Assembly (NCBI GenBank): GCA_028671895.1
Contig: CM053794.1
Span: 24,848,501-24,912,500, forward strand
Source of the DNA: Oenanthe sinensis
Taxonomy: Eukaryota > Streptophyta > Magnoliopsida > Apiales > Apiaceae
Length of the DNA: 64,000 bases
Direction: 5' to 3'
In this document: in pieces, positions 24,369-35,457 of the stretch
Layout: each line of letters starts with the position of its first letter
Numbering within the stretch: position 1 is the first letter of the stretch
Notes under the pieces: model-generated
Told to the model about the DNA's origin: nothing
The model's input: only the letters and a program-made list of their open reading frames with translations
Databases searched by the model: none
Translations under genes and position numbers: made by a program

Positions 24369-24850
24369 TATACTATCAACGACCAAGAAGTCGGGGGGCA
24401 GGATAGTGTCGACACAACACGAGAAGAAGGACAAACTCCTAACGAGTATTGGGTGCTCAATTTTGATGGGGCATCAAAAACAAAATCTAGTGGAGCAGGC
24501 TTGGTGCTACAAAGTCCCGAATGATTCATTATTGAATATGCTATTAAGCTTGGCTTCCCAACAACCAACAATGAAGCCGAATATGAAGCTCTGATAGCAG
24601 GCATGGGCTTGGCCAAGGCACTAAATGCCAAACATCTCAAAGTCCGTGGAGACTAAAAGCTGGTTATATCCCAAGTAAATGGGGATTTTGAAGTAAGGGA
24701 AGAAGTTATGGTTAAATACCTCCGACTAGTCAAAGCTATAATGACTCAGTTTGAAGAATGCCAGGTTGAGTATATTCCTAGAGAAGAGAATACGAAAGCC
24801 GATGCCTTATCAAAGTTCGCCTCATCAGAAGTGGATGAACATGGGAGAAG
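24369..24850 (+). pseudogene. Second (archaeal-type) RNase H of the Tat-type element
   Basis: Reading through stops gives WVLNFDGASKTKSSGAGLVL, FPTTNNEAEYEALIAGMGLA, KLVISQVNGDFEVREEVM and YIPREENTKADALSKFAS. The D...E...D...D pattern of an RNase HI fold is recognisable in NFDGAS, NEAEYEAL, the VRGD position and KADALS. Position and motifs match the extra RNase H acquired by the Tat lineage. Stop codons at about 24522 and 24654 and a frame change to 24708 break it. Confidence 0.8.
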
Positions 24851-24872
24851 TGTTTACTTCCAAATCTTGAAG

Positions 24873-26067
24873 ACCCCCAGCATCAATGCAAAGCTGGTAA
24901 CCCCGATAAACATGGGCAATTGCTGGATGGACCCAATTAAAGCCCACCTTCAATCTGGATGGACACCTGCCAATGCCATGGAAGCCAAAAAACTTACTGT
25001 GAGGGCCTTAAGGTACGCTCTTATTGATGGAATTCTCTATAAGAAATCTTTTATTATTTCGTACTTGAAATGCCTAAGGCCAGATGAAGCCCATGAGGCT
25101 TTAAAAAAAGTACACGAAGGGATTTGTGGCCAACACTTGGGGGCAGAGCTTTGGATCACAAAATCACCCGTCTAGGCTTTTACTGGTCTGACTTGTTAAA
25201 AGATTCGAAGGAGTATGTGAGAAGGTGTGACAGGTGCCAAAGGCATGCACTAGTCGTCAAACAACCTCTTGAGATGTTGACGTCCATCAATTCACCCATC
25301 CCCTTTGCAATGTGGGGAATGGACATTCTTGGACCCTTTCCAATGGCTAGCGGACAGAGAAAGTTCCTAATCGTTGCAATCGATTACTTCACTGAATGGA
25401 TTGAGGCTAAACCACTAGCCAAGATAACCACAAAACAAGTAGCTCAATTCTTCTGGGAAAACATCATATATAGGTATGGAATACCACGAATCCTGGTGAC
25501 GGACAATGCCACATAATTCAACAACGAGGAATTCAAGGGATATTACAATGATAATGACATCGATCTACGTTTCACTTCTGTTGCACATCCCCAAGCGAAT
25601 GGGCAAGCTGAGGTAGCCAATCGAATCATCCTGGATGGTCTCAAGAAAAGGATCGAGCATTCCGCTAACACATGGGTAGATGAGCTTTTGCCAATACTCT
25701 GGGCATGCAGGACCACTCATAAAGTGACCACTAATGCAACTCCATTCTTCTTGGCTTATGGAGCTGAGGCAGTGGTCCTAGTCGAAATATCACATATATC
25801 CCCAACAATCAAGGCCTTCGAGCCCGAGGAAATGAAGAAGGGATGAAGCTTGCATTAGACCTGATTGATGAAGTCAGAGACAAGGCTCATGCAAAGATCG
25901 TTGAATATCAAAAGAGGTCATCTTTCTACTACAACCTAAGAGTTAAAGAAAGGTTTTTCAGACAAGGGTACTTGGTCTTCAAAAAAACTGAAACTTCTGG
26001 AGTAGGCCCCAAAGGCAAGTTAGCCCCAAATAAAGAAGGCATATATCATGTTAAAAATGCTCCATGA
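24873..26067 (+). pseudogene. Integrase of the Tat-type element
   Basis: The N-terminal HHCC region is seen as HEGICGQHLG and CDRCQRHA, with a frame change at about 25150. The catalytic core reads WGMDILGPFPMASGQRKFLI, VAIDYFTEWIEAKPL, YGIPRILVTDNAT and HPQANGQAEVANRI, so the D, D and E residues are all present. A stop at 25513-25515 stands where Gln is expected in the T-D-N-G-T-Q-F context. The C-terminal part ends in the frame 25843-26067 with FYYNLRVKERFFRQGYLVF. Confidence 0.82.
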
Positions 26068-27010
26068 AGAAGTAACTTACCTATGTAAGGGATGAGTCCC
26101 CTCTTCAACTCGTAACTACCATGCATCGAATGTAAAAGCGTGAAAAATGCATGAATATTACAAGTGCCAAATACCGAGCTCAAACAAACAAGAAAGAAAT
26201 GTGATAAGCCTCGTATGGCCGACATAAATAATAAAAGACACAACCATTAGAAGCTTCAACATGCAGAATTCTCATAGAAAACTACTCTCAAGTGGAGGAA
26301 GTAAGGGGGTGATTGCACCACAATTTAGGTTCTCCAATGACCTAGCCTCATAAAAGGACGTTTGAAAGTGAACATCATCCTAAGAAATGCTCTAAAATGC
26401 AAAAGCACGATAGCACGAAAAATGCTTGAATATATGCAAGTGTAGAAGCACGAGAAATATTTAGATATGCACTAAGAGAAGAAGCAAGGAAAATACTAAG
26501 TAAGGAAGCAAGACACGTGAACATGACAATTTAGAAGCCTAAGGGTTTACTCTCCTCCATGAGATACGCTTAAACACAAAAACTTATGCCTGATAAGGCT
26601 CGGAAAGGACGTTGGTCCTCCACAACGATTTGAGCCGACCACGTCTTAGGCAATCAAGAGCTCGAAATAACTCCATACAAGGAGCGAAAGGGCGTCTCTA
26701 AAAAATCATATTCTTACATGAGCGTTGACCCAACTATCGATCCAACAAAAATCCATGAAGGGATAATCGACCGAGGATAAGGCTCGACTAGAGCAGCAAA
26801 TTAGCCCAAGAAATGGCTTAAAATCGACTTGGAACCCTCATCGACCAGGAGCCAGGAAATGGTTTAAAATCGACTAGGAACCCTCGTCGACTAGAAGCCA
26901 AGAAATGGTCTACAATCGACTAAGAACTCTCGTCGACTTGGAGCCAAGAAATGGCCTAGAAACGACTAGGAATTCTATGACTAGGAATCACACACGACCA
27001 GGAATCCATG
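26068..27010 (+). other. 3' untranslated region of the Tat-type element, first part
   Basis: No coding frame. It contains diverged short repeats: AAGCACGA/GAAAAATGC motifs at 26390-26480, and a roughly 59-bp unit with AAGAAATGG and ATCGACTAGGAACCCTCGTC repeated about three times at 26800-26960. Confidence 0.7.
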
Positions 27011-27027
27011 AAGGATCCTCGTCTTGA

Positions 27028-27314
27028 AAGACCAGGATTCATAATCCATAATATGGCAGGATTTAGCCAAGACCATGATTCATAATCCACAATATGGCAG
27101 GATTTAGCCAAGACCAGGATTCATAATCCATAATATGGCAAGATTTAGCCATGACTAGGATTCATAATCCATAATATGGCATGATTTAGCCATGACTAGG
27201 ATTCATAATCCATAATATGGCAGGATTTAGCCATGACCAAGATTCATAATCCACAATATGACAGGATTTAGCCAAGACCAGGATTCATAATCCACCAAAT
27301 GGCTGGATTTATCC
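27028..27314 (+). repeat. Seven tandem copies of a 41-bp unit
   Basis: Unit built of AAGACCAGGATTCATAATCC followed by ATAATATGGCAGGATTTAGCC. The seven copies are exactly 41 bp each with a few substitutions. They lie in the 3' region of the gypsy element, which in Tat-type elements is known to hold variable tandem repeats. Confidence 0.92.
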
Positions 27315-27800
27315 AAAACCAGGAATCCACAAAGATCCTCAGCCGACCAGGAATCCCACTCGACCAGGAATCTACAAGGATCCTCAGCCGACCAGGAATC
27401 CACAAGGATCCTTAGCCGACCAGGAATCTCACTCGACCAGGAATCCACAAGGATCCTCAGCCGACCAGGAATCTACAAGGATCCTTGGCCGACCAGGAAT
27501 CCACAAGGATCCTCAGCCGACCAGGAATCCCACTCGACCAGGAATCTACAAGGATCCTTAGCCGACCAGGAATCCTACTCGACCAGGAATCCACAAGGAT
27601 CCTTAGCCTATCAGGAATCCACAAGGATCCTTGACCGACCAGGAATCTCAACCGACCAGGATCCCATGACAAGCTAAAAAATACCAGGAATCCTCAGACC
27701 AGGATTCCTACTCAGGCCTCAAAAGACTAGGAATCCTCCAAGACCAGGATTCCTACTCATGCCGCAAAAGACCAGGAATCCTCCAAGACCAGGAATCCCA
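27315..27800 (+). repeat. Alternating tandem repeats around GACCAGGAATCC
   Basis: Two unit types are mixed: a 28-bp unit (GACCAGGAATCCACAAGG then ATCCTCAGCC) and an 18-bp shortened one (GACCAGGAATCCCACTC). Together there are more than 15 occurrences of CCAGGAATC. Both share the CCAGGATT core of the preceding 41-bp array and so probably arose from it. Confidence 0.88.
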
Positions 27801-27825
27801 TTCGACTAGGAAATTCAGTCGAAAA

Positions 27826-28395
27826 GAAATTATGGAAAATTCCTAAAAATCAAGGAAAAATACCTAGGAGTACAAATAAATTATGAAAAATTCTCTAAAA
27901 ATAGAGAAAAATTCCTAAAAATCAACGAAAAATAGCTGGGGGTACGAATAAATTATGGAAAATTCTCTATAAATAGAGAAAAATTCTTAGAAAAATACAT
28001 GTTGGTACAAATAAATAATGGAAAATTATAGATAAATAGAGAAAAATTCCTAGAAAAATACCTGTGGGTACGAATAAATTATGAAAAATTCTCTATAAAT
28101 AGAGGAAAATTCCTAGAAAATACTTATGGGTACAAATAAATTATGGAAAATTCCTAGAAAAATACATGTGGGTACGAATAAATTATGAAAAATTCTCTAT
28201 AAATAGAGGAAAATTCCTAGAAAAAATACCTGTGAATACAAATAAATTATGAAAAATTCTCTATAAATAGAGGAAAACTCCTAGAAAAATACTAGTGGGT
28301 ACAAATAAAATTCTCTATAAATGGAGAAAAATTCCTAGAAATTAAGGAAAAATAGTTGTGGGTACGAAAAAAGAATTGTGAAAAATTCTTCATAA
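27826..28395 (+). repeat. About nine tandem copies of a unit of roughly 60 bp
   Basis: Each unit reads approximately AAATTATGGAAAATTCTCT, ATAAATAGAGAAAAATTCC, TAGAAAAATACCTGTGGGTA. Units vary by small deletions. The array ends about 80 bp before the polypurine tract. Confidence 0.88.
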
Positions 28396-28463
28396 ATGAA
28401 GGAGAACTTCAACGACAAAATCATAAACCTTAACTTCTACAAAATATTGCACACTTTACAGAA

Positions 28464-28476
28464 GTTGGGGGGCATG
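28464..28476 (+). promoter_or_regulatory. Polypurine tract of the Tat-type element
   Basis: GTTGGGGGGCATG (starting at 28464) lies directly before the 3' LTR; the G-run is the usual plus-strand primer position. Confidence 0.8.
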
Positions 28477-28992
28477 TGATATGGGCTGAAAGTAAGCCCT
28501 AAAGACACAATTAATGTGACATTAATTAGATCTAGTCTTGTCCAAAAGGGAGGCCCAATTAATGAGGCTTGAAACCCTAATTAGTAAATAAATTCGTAAT
28601 TAATTGATTGACTAAATATACAGCTAATTAATTATGTCCAACTACATGAAAAATACTCCAAGGAGTAGCCCCCAAGACACCTCAATAAACAAGGAAACCT
28701 ATTCCTACTTGGAAACTACTTCTATCACAAGAAGAATACGGAATCCTTCTAGGAGGTGGCTTGCCCACCAAGGTTCTTAAACATACTCTAATTCTTAGAC
28801 TCTCTACGTCTATATAAAGAGCCTAATCCCTCATTCTTAGAACTACGTTTTGGTTTGATTCTCAATACGCTTGAGATACGTAGGCATTTTGTGAGGACAA
28901 TATTAAGCTACGAAACACAAGCTCGGCCATTAAAGCTCGATAAGCTCTGACACACATCGTAATAACTACATCCTAGTTTTTAATCCATAACA
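28477..28992 (+). mobile_element. 3' LTR of the Tat-type element
   Basis: 516 bp, about 21 differences from the 5' LTR by manual alignment, no length change. TATA box near 28811. Confidence 0.93.
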
Positions 28993-28997
28993 TACGC
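28993..28997. repeat. Target site duplication TACGC, right
   Basis: Exact copy of 20064-20068. Confidence 0.92.
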
Positions 28998-29446
28998 GAA
29001 ATCATGTCACATACGAATTCGAGCGTTCAAGCGATGAGATTCCTCATAAGTACTGATAAGTAATTAATAAGTTGAAAATTAAGATTAATAAATCGTTCGA
29101 CTTAATTGAGATTCCTGATAAGTAGTACTCCTAGTAGTTTATAAGTTACTATGTTCCGAAGATTAACAAGTCACAATGTTTATTTTACAAACACATCCTT
29201 TAACTCATCTTATATAAGTTACCAATGTTTCGAGTATCTTTTAACCATTTATTATTTCTTATAACACAAATCGAAGAAAATTTCAAATAAAGTTTAGCCA
29301 GGCCACGGTGTTTCATAAATACTAATGATGGTGATGATGAGTAGGTCTAGAATTAAGAGCCACCATATGGCATTATTGTTTCCTGCTGCTGCAAACGGCG
29401 GGTCAGAAGTGTAAATATTAAAGTAATTACTGTTGCGCACTCTACC
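28998..29446. other. AT-rich intergenic DNA
   Basis: Unique-looking sequence continuous with 18263-20063 before the gypsy insertion. No gene seen. Confidence 0.6.
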
Positions 29447-29454
29447 ACTACTAC

Positions 29455-30173
29455 CAGGGGTTTACGTGAGTTAGAAAACCCGATTAAACCGACTCTACCC
29501 GACCCTAATATTAACCGACTCAATCCGATGTAATTCAACCCGATATATAATTGAGTTAAAAATATTTTAACCCGTCTTTTATAAGTTGGGTATGGGTTTG
29601 ATTTTTTTTAAAGCAACCTAACCCAACCCAATTACATTTAGGGCATGCTAGTAGGTATATGTTTATACTTGTTTCACTTCAAGTGAAATTTTATTTGTGT
29701 ATTTGTTTATTTTGCAGAGAATGTAAACAAGATTAAAGACCATGCTAGTGATGCCACTTCAAGTGACAAGATGACAATCAAGAATATCAATGTCATTGAT
29801 GTTGATATGTGATTCATCAGTATTGGTTTAGTATTCAGTTTAAACTTTAAAACTTATGTTTAATTAGTTTCTTTTGGTGTGTTGGAATTAAGATTATCAA
29901 GGCCAACTTGAGATGGATAATTGTAATATTTTGAATGGATTATATTGAATTTCATTCGGTTTAATTGGTTCTTGAGTTCCTCTTCGTATAGGTTTTTTTT
30001 CAAAAAATATGTATTGAATAACCCGTTCGAACCAACCCGAACCGATGTACATTAAATAGGGTTGGGTTATAAATTTTTTTTATGGGTTGGGTTGAAAATT
30101 TTCAAACCAATTTAATTGGGTTGGGTTACAAAAATGCTCTCAACCCGACCAACCCGACCCGTATACACCCCTA
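29455..30173. mobile_element. Non-autonomous hAT-type element
   Basis: A 719-bp segment begins CAGGGGTTTACG and ends, as reverse complement, TAGGGGTGTATACG, giving short imperfect terminal inverted repeats. A perfect 8-bp duplication ACTACTAC flanks it (29447-29454 and 30174-30181), the size expected for hAT transposases. The subterminal parts are rich in AACCCGA/GGGTTGGGTT motifs in opposite orientations. The centre holds TTTGTTTATTTTGCAG, an intron-acceptor-like sequence near 29718, followed by a 31-codon frame ending NVIDVDM and a stop. That may be the last exon of an internally deleted transposase gene. Confidence 0.82.
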
Positions 30174-30181
30174 ACTACTAC

Positions 30182-31863
30182 TGTTCAACAGATTCTTTGA
30201 GAGAATCTGAGAAGTTTGCTTGGCTTAATAATAATGCCTATAGCGTAGATATTATACGAATTTAATTGTGTGTTTTAACTTTTACACTTAACACTACTTT
30301 AAGCTCTCAACCTGTGGACTCTAACACTTTACTCCCGAATTTTAAAAATTGAGGAAAATAAGTGAAAAGAGAGTAAAGTACTTTCATCCTAATTTTAAGA
30401 TGAACGTTTTGGAGTGAAAACATGTCTAATTATATTCATTTTTACTTGTTTCCTTTTTTTTAAAAACTCGGGAGTACAAATAAAAGTGAAAATCAAACTA
30501 CTTTACATTCATTTCACTTGTTTTCCTCTTTTTTTTAAATTCGGGTGTAAAGTGTAATTTAAGTCCTTGTTAAGAACTTAACATCAGAGGATGCCGGGCG
30601 GCGCGGGGATCCAAAGAAATACAGAGTAAGTCCCAATTAAAATTGTTACTAATTTTTTAGATGTATGGTTGCATTGATTGTAAATTTTATTTAAAAAGTA
30701 ATAATTTAATGTTAATAAAATTAAATTTTAACTGAAATGTGAAGAGATACAATCTATATATCTATTATATATATGAATAAAACTCAGCGACGAACTCCTT
30801 ATTTGAGTAACTGAACTCATTCTTATTCTATAATAATTTGATTAACAAATAACTATAAAAGATTACAGGATATACAAAAAATCATTGAACAAAAAAAACA
30901 ATTGCAAAATAAATAAATTTTTTTACATAATATTCAAAAAAAATATAGAACACTAATGTTGAATAATGTTCTGTAATTTTGTGTTCTATATTTTTTGTAT
31001 GTTATATTTTTTGTATGTTATGTAATTTTTTATTTATTTTATGATTATTTTTTGTGTTCTGTAATTTTTTCCATATTCATAAATTTTTTCATATATTCTG
31101 TAATTATATTTGAGTAAATTCCTCATTGAACCTAAGCCCATATATATAATAGGGCAACCTGAACAAATTTAATAGTGTGAAATTACAATTTAACATCTAT
31201 CTAAGAAGTATATATTATAATTTAATTATATGAAATGATCATTTAACCCTTACATAATAATTACATATTAATATTACATATTATTAATGTATATATTAAT
31301 TGTTTTGCAATTAATATTTGTCTACTTAATTATTCCATATCATATATCATGTTTAATGATATACATTAATTGTTTTATAATTGACATTTATATGTGTATA
31401 ATATATCTTTTTAATCTATTCTAATTGAATTTTTGAGTTAAATTATTTTCTTTTTTCACTATTATCCAATCTATTATGACCGTATATAAGAGAAAAAGTC
31501 ATAGTACTAAATTCTTCAAACAAACAATAATCACCGAAAACACAATAAATCAACAAGTTGACGATACATAATCAAGTTAGCGATAAAGTCATATGAATAT
31601 GGATATAAAAATAACAAAAAAATATCACAACTCTATATGGATCAAAGATGTCAAGTCTCATACCAACTCCAAATTGTATGAAAAATATTTTTCTAAGTTT
31701 TATAAATACTTTGATTTAATAAGGATAAATATAGTTAAAAATATTAAAAAATATTTTTAGTAATTTTTTCTTTAAAAATTGAAATTTAGAACAAATCTGA
31801 AGAGTTATATTGACAAATATATTGGGCATGTTGATATACATATAACATTTATTTTATATTTTA
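30182..31863. other. AT-rich intergenic DNA
   Basis: No coding sequence recognised. Between about 30763 and 31155 the sequence CTATTATATATATG recurs as its reverse complement with many A/T-rich inverted stretches inside. It may be an old MITE, but no duplication supports this. Confidence 0.55.
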
Positions 31864-32017
31864 TATAACAACCCAAGCCCATAACTGAATGCATACCAGG
31901 CCCAACAACCCACCACATGTCAGCCCAAAAAAGCTAGCAATTTGGTATACATTAGTTATTGACTTGTCCTTATAAAGGGTCCAAATACACTTTATCTATT
32001 CGATGTGGGATGTTACA
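31864..32017 (-). repeat. TRIM LTR 1 (diverged)
   Basis: 154 bp. Minus strand starts TGTAACATCCCACATCG; the far end reads TTGTTATA, where a mutated TG/CA terminus is expected. Confidence 0.65.
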
Positions 32018-32125
32018 AATACCCCACCTTATTGGGTCGACGTCCTCGTCGAGCCCATGGACAAACTTACGGAACCCGGGCAGTGCCTTAGCACTTCCGG
32101 CCGGGCAAGGCTCTGATACCATTTA

Positions 32126-32359
32126 TGTGACAATCCGGGTCAAATCCCGAGTCTTTTTCAAAAATCGGGTTAAGCCCCGACTTCCGAATCCGAAATAAGC
32201 GCAAAGTAAACCGGCTCAAATACAACAACTTGGGTATTCCACAAGCCCACCACAGGCCCCCAAAAGATCATGATTTGTTGGTGCACTTAGTAGTAATAAT
32301 TTTGCTTATATACTAAATAAATTATCCCAATCTACTCGATGTGGGAGTGGGGTGTTACA
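32126..32359 (-). repeat. TRIM LTR 2
   Basis: 234 bp, TGT...ACA ends, TATA-like AGTATATAAG on the minus strand near 32305. Confidence 0.85.
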
Positions 32360-32577
32360 AACTCCCCCACTTAAATTCCTGACGTCCTCGTCAGGCCGAA
32401 CAAATAGCCCATAGGCCCAGATCGTACCTCTCTAGCCATTGTGGGATAATACCGGCTAGCTTCGTGTCCCCACCTCCGGACATCTGTCCATTGTGGGATA
32501 ATACCACTAGCCTTCGTGTCCCCACCTCCGGCAACTTGACGAATCAAGCTTTCGAGAGTTGGCTTTGATACCATATA

Positions 32578-32811
32578 TGTGACAACCCGGGTCAAATCCC
32601 GAGTCTTTTTCAAAAATCGGGTCAAGTCCCGACTTCCGAATCCGAAATAAGTGCAAAGTAAACTGGCCTAAATACAACAATTTGGGTAATCCACAAGCCC
32701 ACCACAGGCCCCCAAAAGATCATGATTTGTTGGTGCACTTAGTAGTAATACTTTTACTTATATACTAAATAAATTATCCCAATCTACTCGATGTGGGACT
32801 GGGATGTTACA
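32578..32811 (-). repeat. TRIM LTR 3
   Basis: 234 bp, nearly identical to LTRs 2 and 4. Confidence 0.87.
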
Positions 32812-33028
32812 AACTCCCCCACTTAAATTCCTGACGTCCTCGTCAGGCCGAACAAATAGCCCATAGGCCCAGATCGTACCTCTCTAGCCATTGTGGGATA
32901 ATACCGGCTAGCTTCGTGTCCCCACCTCCGGACATCTGTCCATTGTGGGATAATACCACCAGCCTTCGTGTTCCCACCTCCGGCAACTTGACGAATCAAG
33001 TTTTCGAGAGTTAGCTTTGATACCATAA

Positions 33029-33262
33029 TGTGACAACCCGGGTCAAATCCCGAGTTTTTTTCAAAAATCGGGTCAAGTCTCAACTTCCGAATCCGAAATA
33101 AGTGCTAAGTAAACTTGCCCAAATACAACAACTTGGGTAATCCACAAGCCCACCACAGGCCCCCAAAAGATCATGATTTGTTGGTGCACTTAGTAGTAAT
33201 ACTTTTACTTATATACTAAATAAATTATCCCAATCTACTCGATGTGGGACTGAGATGTTACA
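33029..33262 (-). repeat. TRIM LTR 4
   Basis: 234 bp, nearly identical to LTR 3. Confidence 0.87.
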
Positions 33263-33479
33263 AACTCCCCCACCTAAATTCCTGACGTCCTCGTCAGGCC
33301 GAACAGATAGCCCATAGGCCCAGATCGTACCTCTCTAGCCATTGTGGGATAATACCGGCTAGCTTCGTGTCCCCACCTCCGGACATCTGTCAATTGTGGG
33401 ATAATACCACCAGCCTTCGTGTTCCCACCTCCGGCAACTTGACGAATCAAGTTTTCGAGAGTTGGCTTTGATACCATAA

Positions 33480-33683
33480 TGTGACAACCCGGGTCAAGTC
33501 TCGACTTCCGAATCCGAAATAAGTGCAAAGTAAACTTGCCCAAATACAACAACTTGGGTAATCCACAAGCCCACCACAAACCCCCAAAAGATCATGATTT
33601 GTTGGTGCACTTAGTAGTAATTCTTTTACTTATATACTAAATAAATTATCCCAATCTACTCTATGTGGGAATGGAGTGTTACA
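33480..33683 (-). repeat. TRIM LTR 5 with a 30-bp deletion
   Basis: 204 bp. It lacks the segment between two CGGGTCAA copies present in LTRs 2-4, a deletion between short direct repeats. Its outer end directly abuts family A copia sequence. Confidence 0.83.
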
Positions 33684-35406
33684 CTGTCACTTTTGGCCAG
33701 GATCTACAAAAACCTATCTCTCAAAATGAGATAGCAATCTCTACATGGCCAGGCACACAAGAACCTGTTGATCAAAGTTCAACAGCAACCACAGTTCCAG
33801 CAGATGAAACCAGCTTGGATCAGGGGTACAACCCACAAGAACCTTCAGCTCAAAGGGTTGAAGAAGTTGTTAAGGCCCCAGCCACACAAGAACCATCCAA
33901 TCAAAGTTTAGATGCAGGCAAATTACACATTCTAGAAGACCTTGCTGTTGCTGATGCTGAAGGCCAATCTTTGGCAGAGTCAAGCCCACAAGAACCTTCA
34001 CCTCAAAGTGGTGAAGCGGCTGAAGATATGACTCAGGTCCCACAAGAACCAATCATCCATCTTATGATTGCAGACCAAGATTCAAATATTGGACAGACAA
34101 ATTCTGATGAAGCTCCACTGGCAATCACTGATGCTCTTATGGTGCTACCAATCTCTGCACAGCCAATGGAGACAACATCAACATCCACAACTCAAGGTAT
34201 AAAATTTGACTTTTCTTCATAATATGCATTCTCTGATAATTTAAGTTCAGATTTTACCTTTTCTAATTTAACTGCTAGAATGATAATAAATAGTCCTGAA
34301 AAGGGTACCCCTACTCATGTAACTACAGTCAACCTTTCTCAGCCACCTCTTATTTATGTAGGACACTGTGTGTTGAGCCTTTTTAGTGAGTCTGAGGTAA
34401 AATGTGTGAAAAACAGAATAAATGAGAGGTAGACACTGGATCTGGCAAAATGTGAGGTAGACTTGAGAAAGAAGTTGGTTACTTCTAGTGAGAAAAATCT
34501 AACTCTTAAAGGTTATGATATGTGTGATGTGAGAAGTAATGAGATTACTTTAAAAAATAAGAGTGATTTAGGATGTTCCATATCTTTTGTAGGTACTCAG
34601 AGTTTATCAGTTGTAAACTCTGATCCTTTATTAAACTCTGAAAAAGCCATAAACTCTGATGGGGAGGACACAGACTCTGATGAGCCTATTTTTGCGATGA
34701 AGAAATCACAGACTTGTCCATTCCTTATTCTCAAAGATACAATACTAAGAAGTGGCCAGTCAACTCACATGATGCACATAAAAGATTGAGCATGTGCTAT
34801 CCTGATTACATGGTGGTAGAAGATCTTAAAGGAGAAATTGAAGTTGCTCTAAATGCTGAGGGTGTTCAAAGAGATTTCTCTTCTCAACCAGGAACTTCTC
34901 AAGATGTGATGATAGATTCTCTTAAACAGAAAGTTTGGGACGGTTCTTGGAAATATTCACATGAAGATATCTTTTGGCCACATGTTCATGATTTTGTTAA
35001 TAAAGCTGATAAGGAGATTAATTCTGCAGAATTGAAGTCTATTTTGAAGGCTACTACTGTTTTATCCAAAGGCCTTCACACTGAAGTTGGTGCACTTAAG
35101 GATTCTCTTACCAATAATTCTGCTTTTGTTAAATCTTTACAGAATTCTATGAAAGTCAAATTCAATAATGTCTCAGCTAGACAAGATGCTCTGGAAGCAA
35201 AGGTGGATACTTTGTCAAACTCTATCAGTTCTATGCAGGGGATGCTACACACTATTATTGATATTCTTACTGTCAGGCAAAAGTCTAATGTCAGAAAGGG
35301 GGAGAGTTCAGTTACAGACAAATGCAAAGAGGATGCTGTACAAAAACCTGATAAACCTGATGATGCAGATCAAGGGAGTCACATGGAGGGTAAACAAATT
35401 CTGTAG
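33684..35406 (+). pseudogene. Family A copy 3 tail ORFs, acidic and coiled-coil parts
   Basis: The open frame 33665-34222 starts in the TRIM LTR and reads an acidic low-complexity stretch with five spaced QEP motifs (GTQEPVDQS, NPQEPSAQR, ATQEPSNQS, SPQEPSPQS, VPQEPII). A stop at 34220 and others follow. The frame 34714-35406 (230 codons) reads IPYSQRYNTKKWPVNSHDAH and WKYSHEDIFWPHVHDFVNKA, then a coiled-coil stretch ELKSILKATTVLSKGLHTEV and ALEAKVDTLSNSISSMQGML, and a Lys/Asp-rich end. No catalytic motif is seen. Position after pol and the coiled-coil content recall the extra ORF of some copia lineages, but I cannot assign a function. Confidence 0.65.
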
Positions 35407-35457
35407 CAGCAAACTCTGATTGATCAAAGTCAAACTCTATCAACTACTTAAACTCTG

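Larger units (their letters stand above)
20069..28992 (+). mobile_element. Complete Ty3/gypsy retrotransposon of the Tat type
   Basis: Two 516-bp LTRs (20069-20584, 28477-28992) with TG...CA ends are flanked by the perfect duplication TACGC (20064-20068, 28993-28997). The order inside is primer site, gag, protease, reverse transcriptase, RNase H, a second RNase H, integrase, a 2.4-kb repeat-filled 3' region and a polypurine tract. A second, archaeal-type RNase H between RNase H and integrase is characteristic of the Tat branch. By eye the LTRs differ at about 21 of 516 positions (about 96% identity), which points to an insertion on the order of a few million years old. Every coding domain carries stops or frameshifts, so the copy is defective. 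Confidence 0.93.
31864..33683 (-). mobile_element. Tandem TRIM array (five LTRs, four internal segments)
   Basis: Read on the minus strand, each LTR starts TGTAACA and ends GTTGTCACA. Each is followed by a TGGTATCA(A/G)AGCC primer site, a short internal segment of 108-218 bp, a GTGGGGGAG polypurine tract and the next LTR. LTRs: 31864-32017, 32126-32359, 32578-32811, 33029-33262, 33480-33683. There is no coding capacity, so the unit is a TRIM. Three full units are near identical. The leftmost LTR and internal segment are a diverged relative with a shorter internal part (32018-32125). Confidence 0.85.

Noticed and set aside
27227..27672. Minus-strand ORFs coding a DSWSAEDPCRFLV-like repeat protein
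   Set aside because: They are by-products of the 28/18-bp tandem repeats; the units change frame and there is no start context or homologue.
27028..27800. Regularly spaced short repeats that resemble a CRISPR array
   Set aside because: Units are head-to-tail tandem repeats without unique spacers and lie in a plant retrotransposon 3' region.
30763..31155. MITE with CTATTATATATATG inverted ends
   Set aside because: The match is simple AT-rich sequence and no target duplication was seen.
31864..33683. Cassandra TRIM (5S rRNA-bearing LTR)
   Set aside because: The LTR start is similar, but no 5S gene body or its internal promoter boxes could be found in the LTRs.
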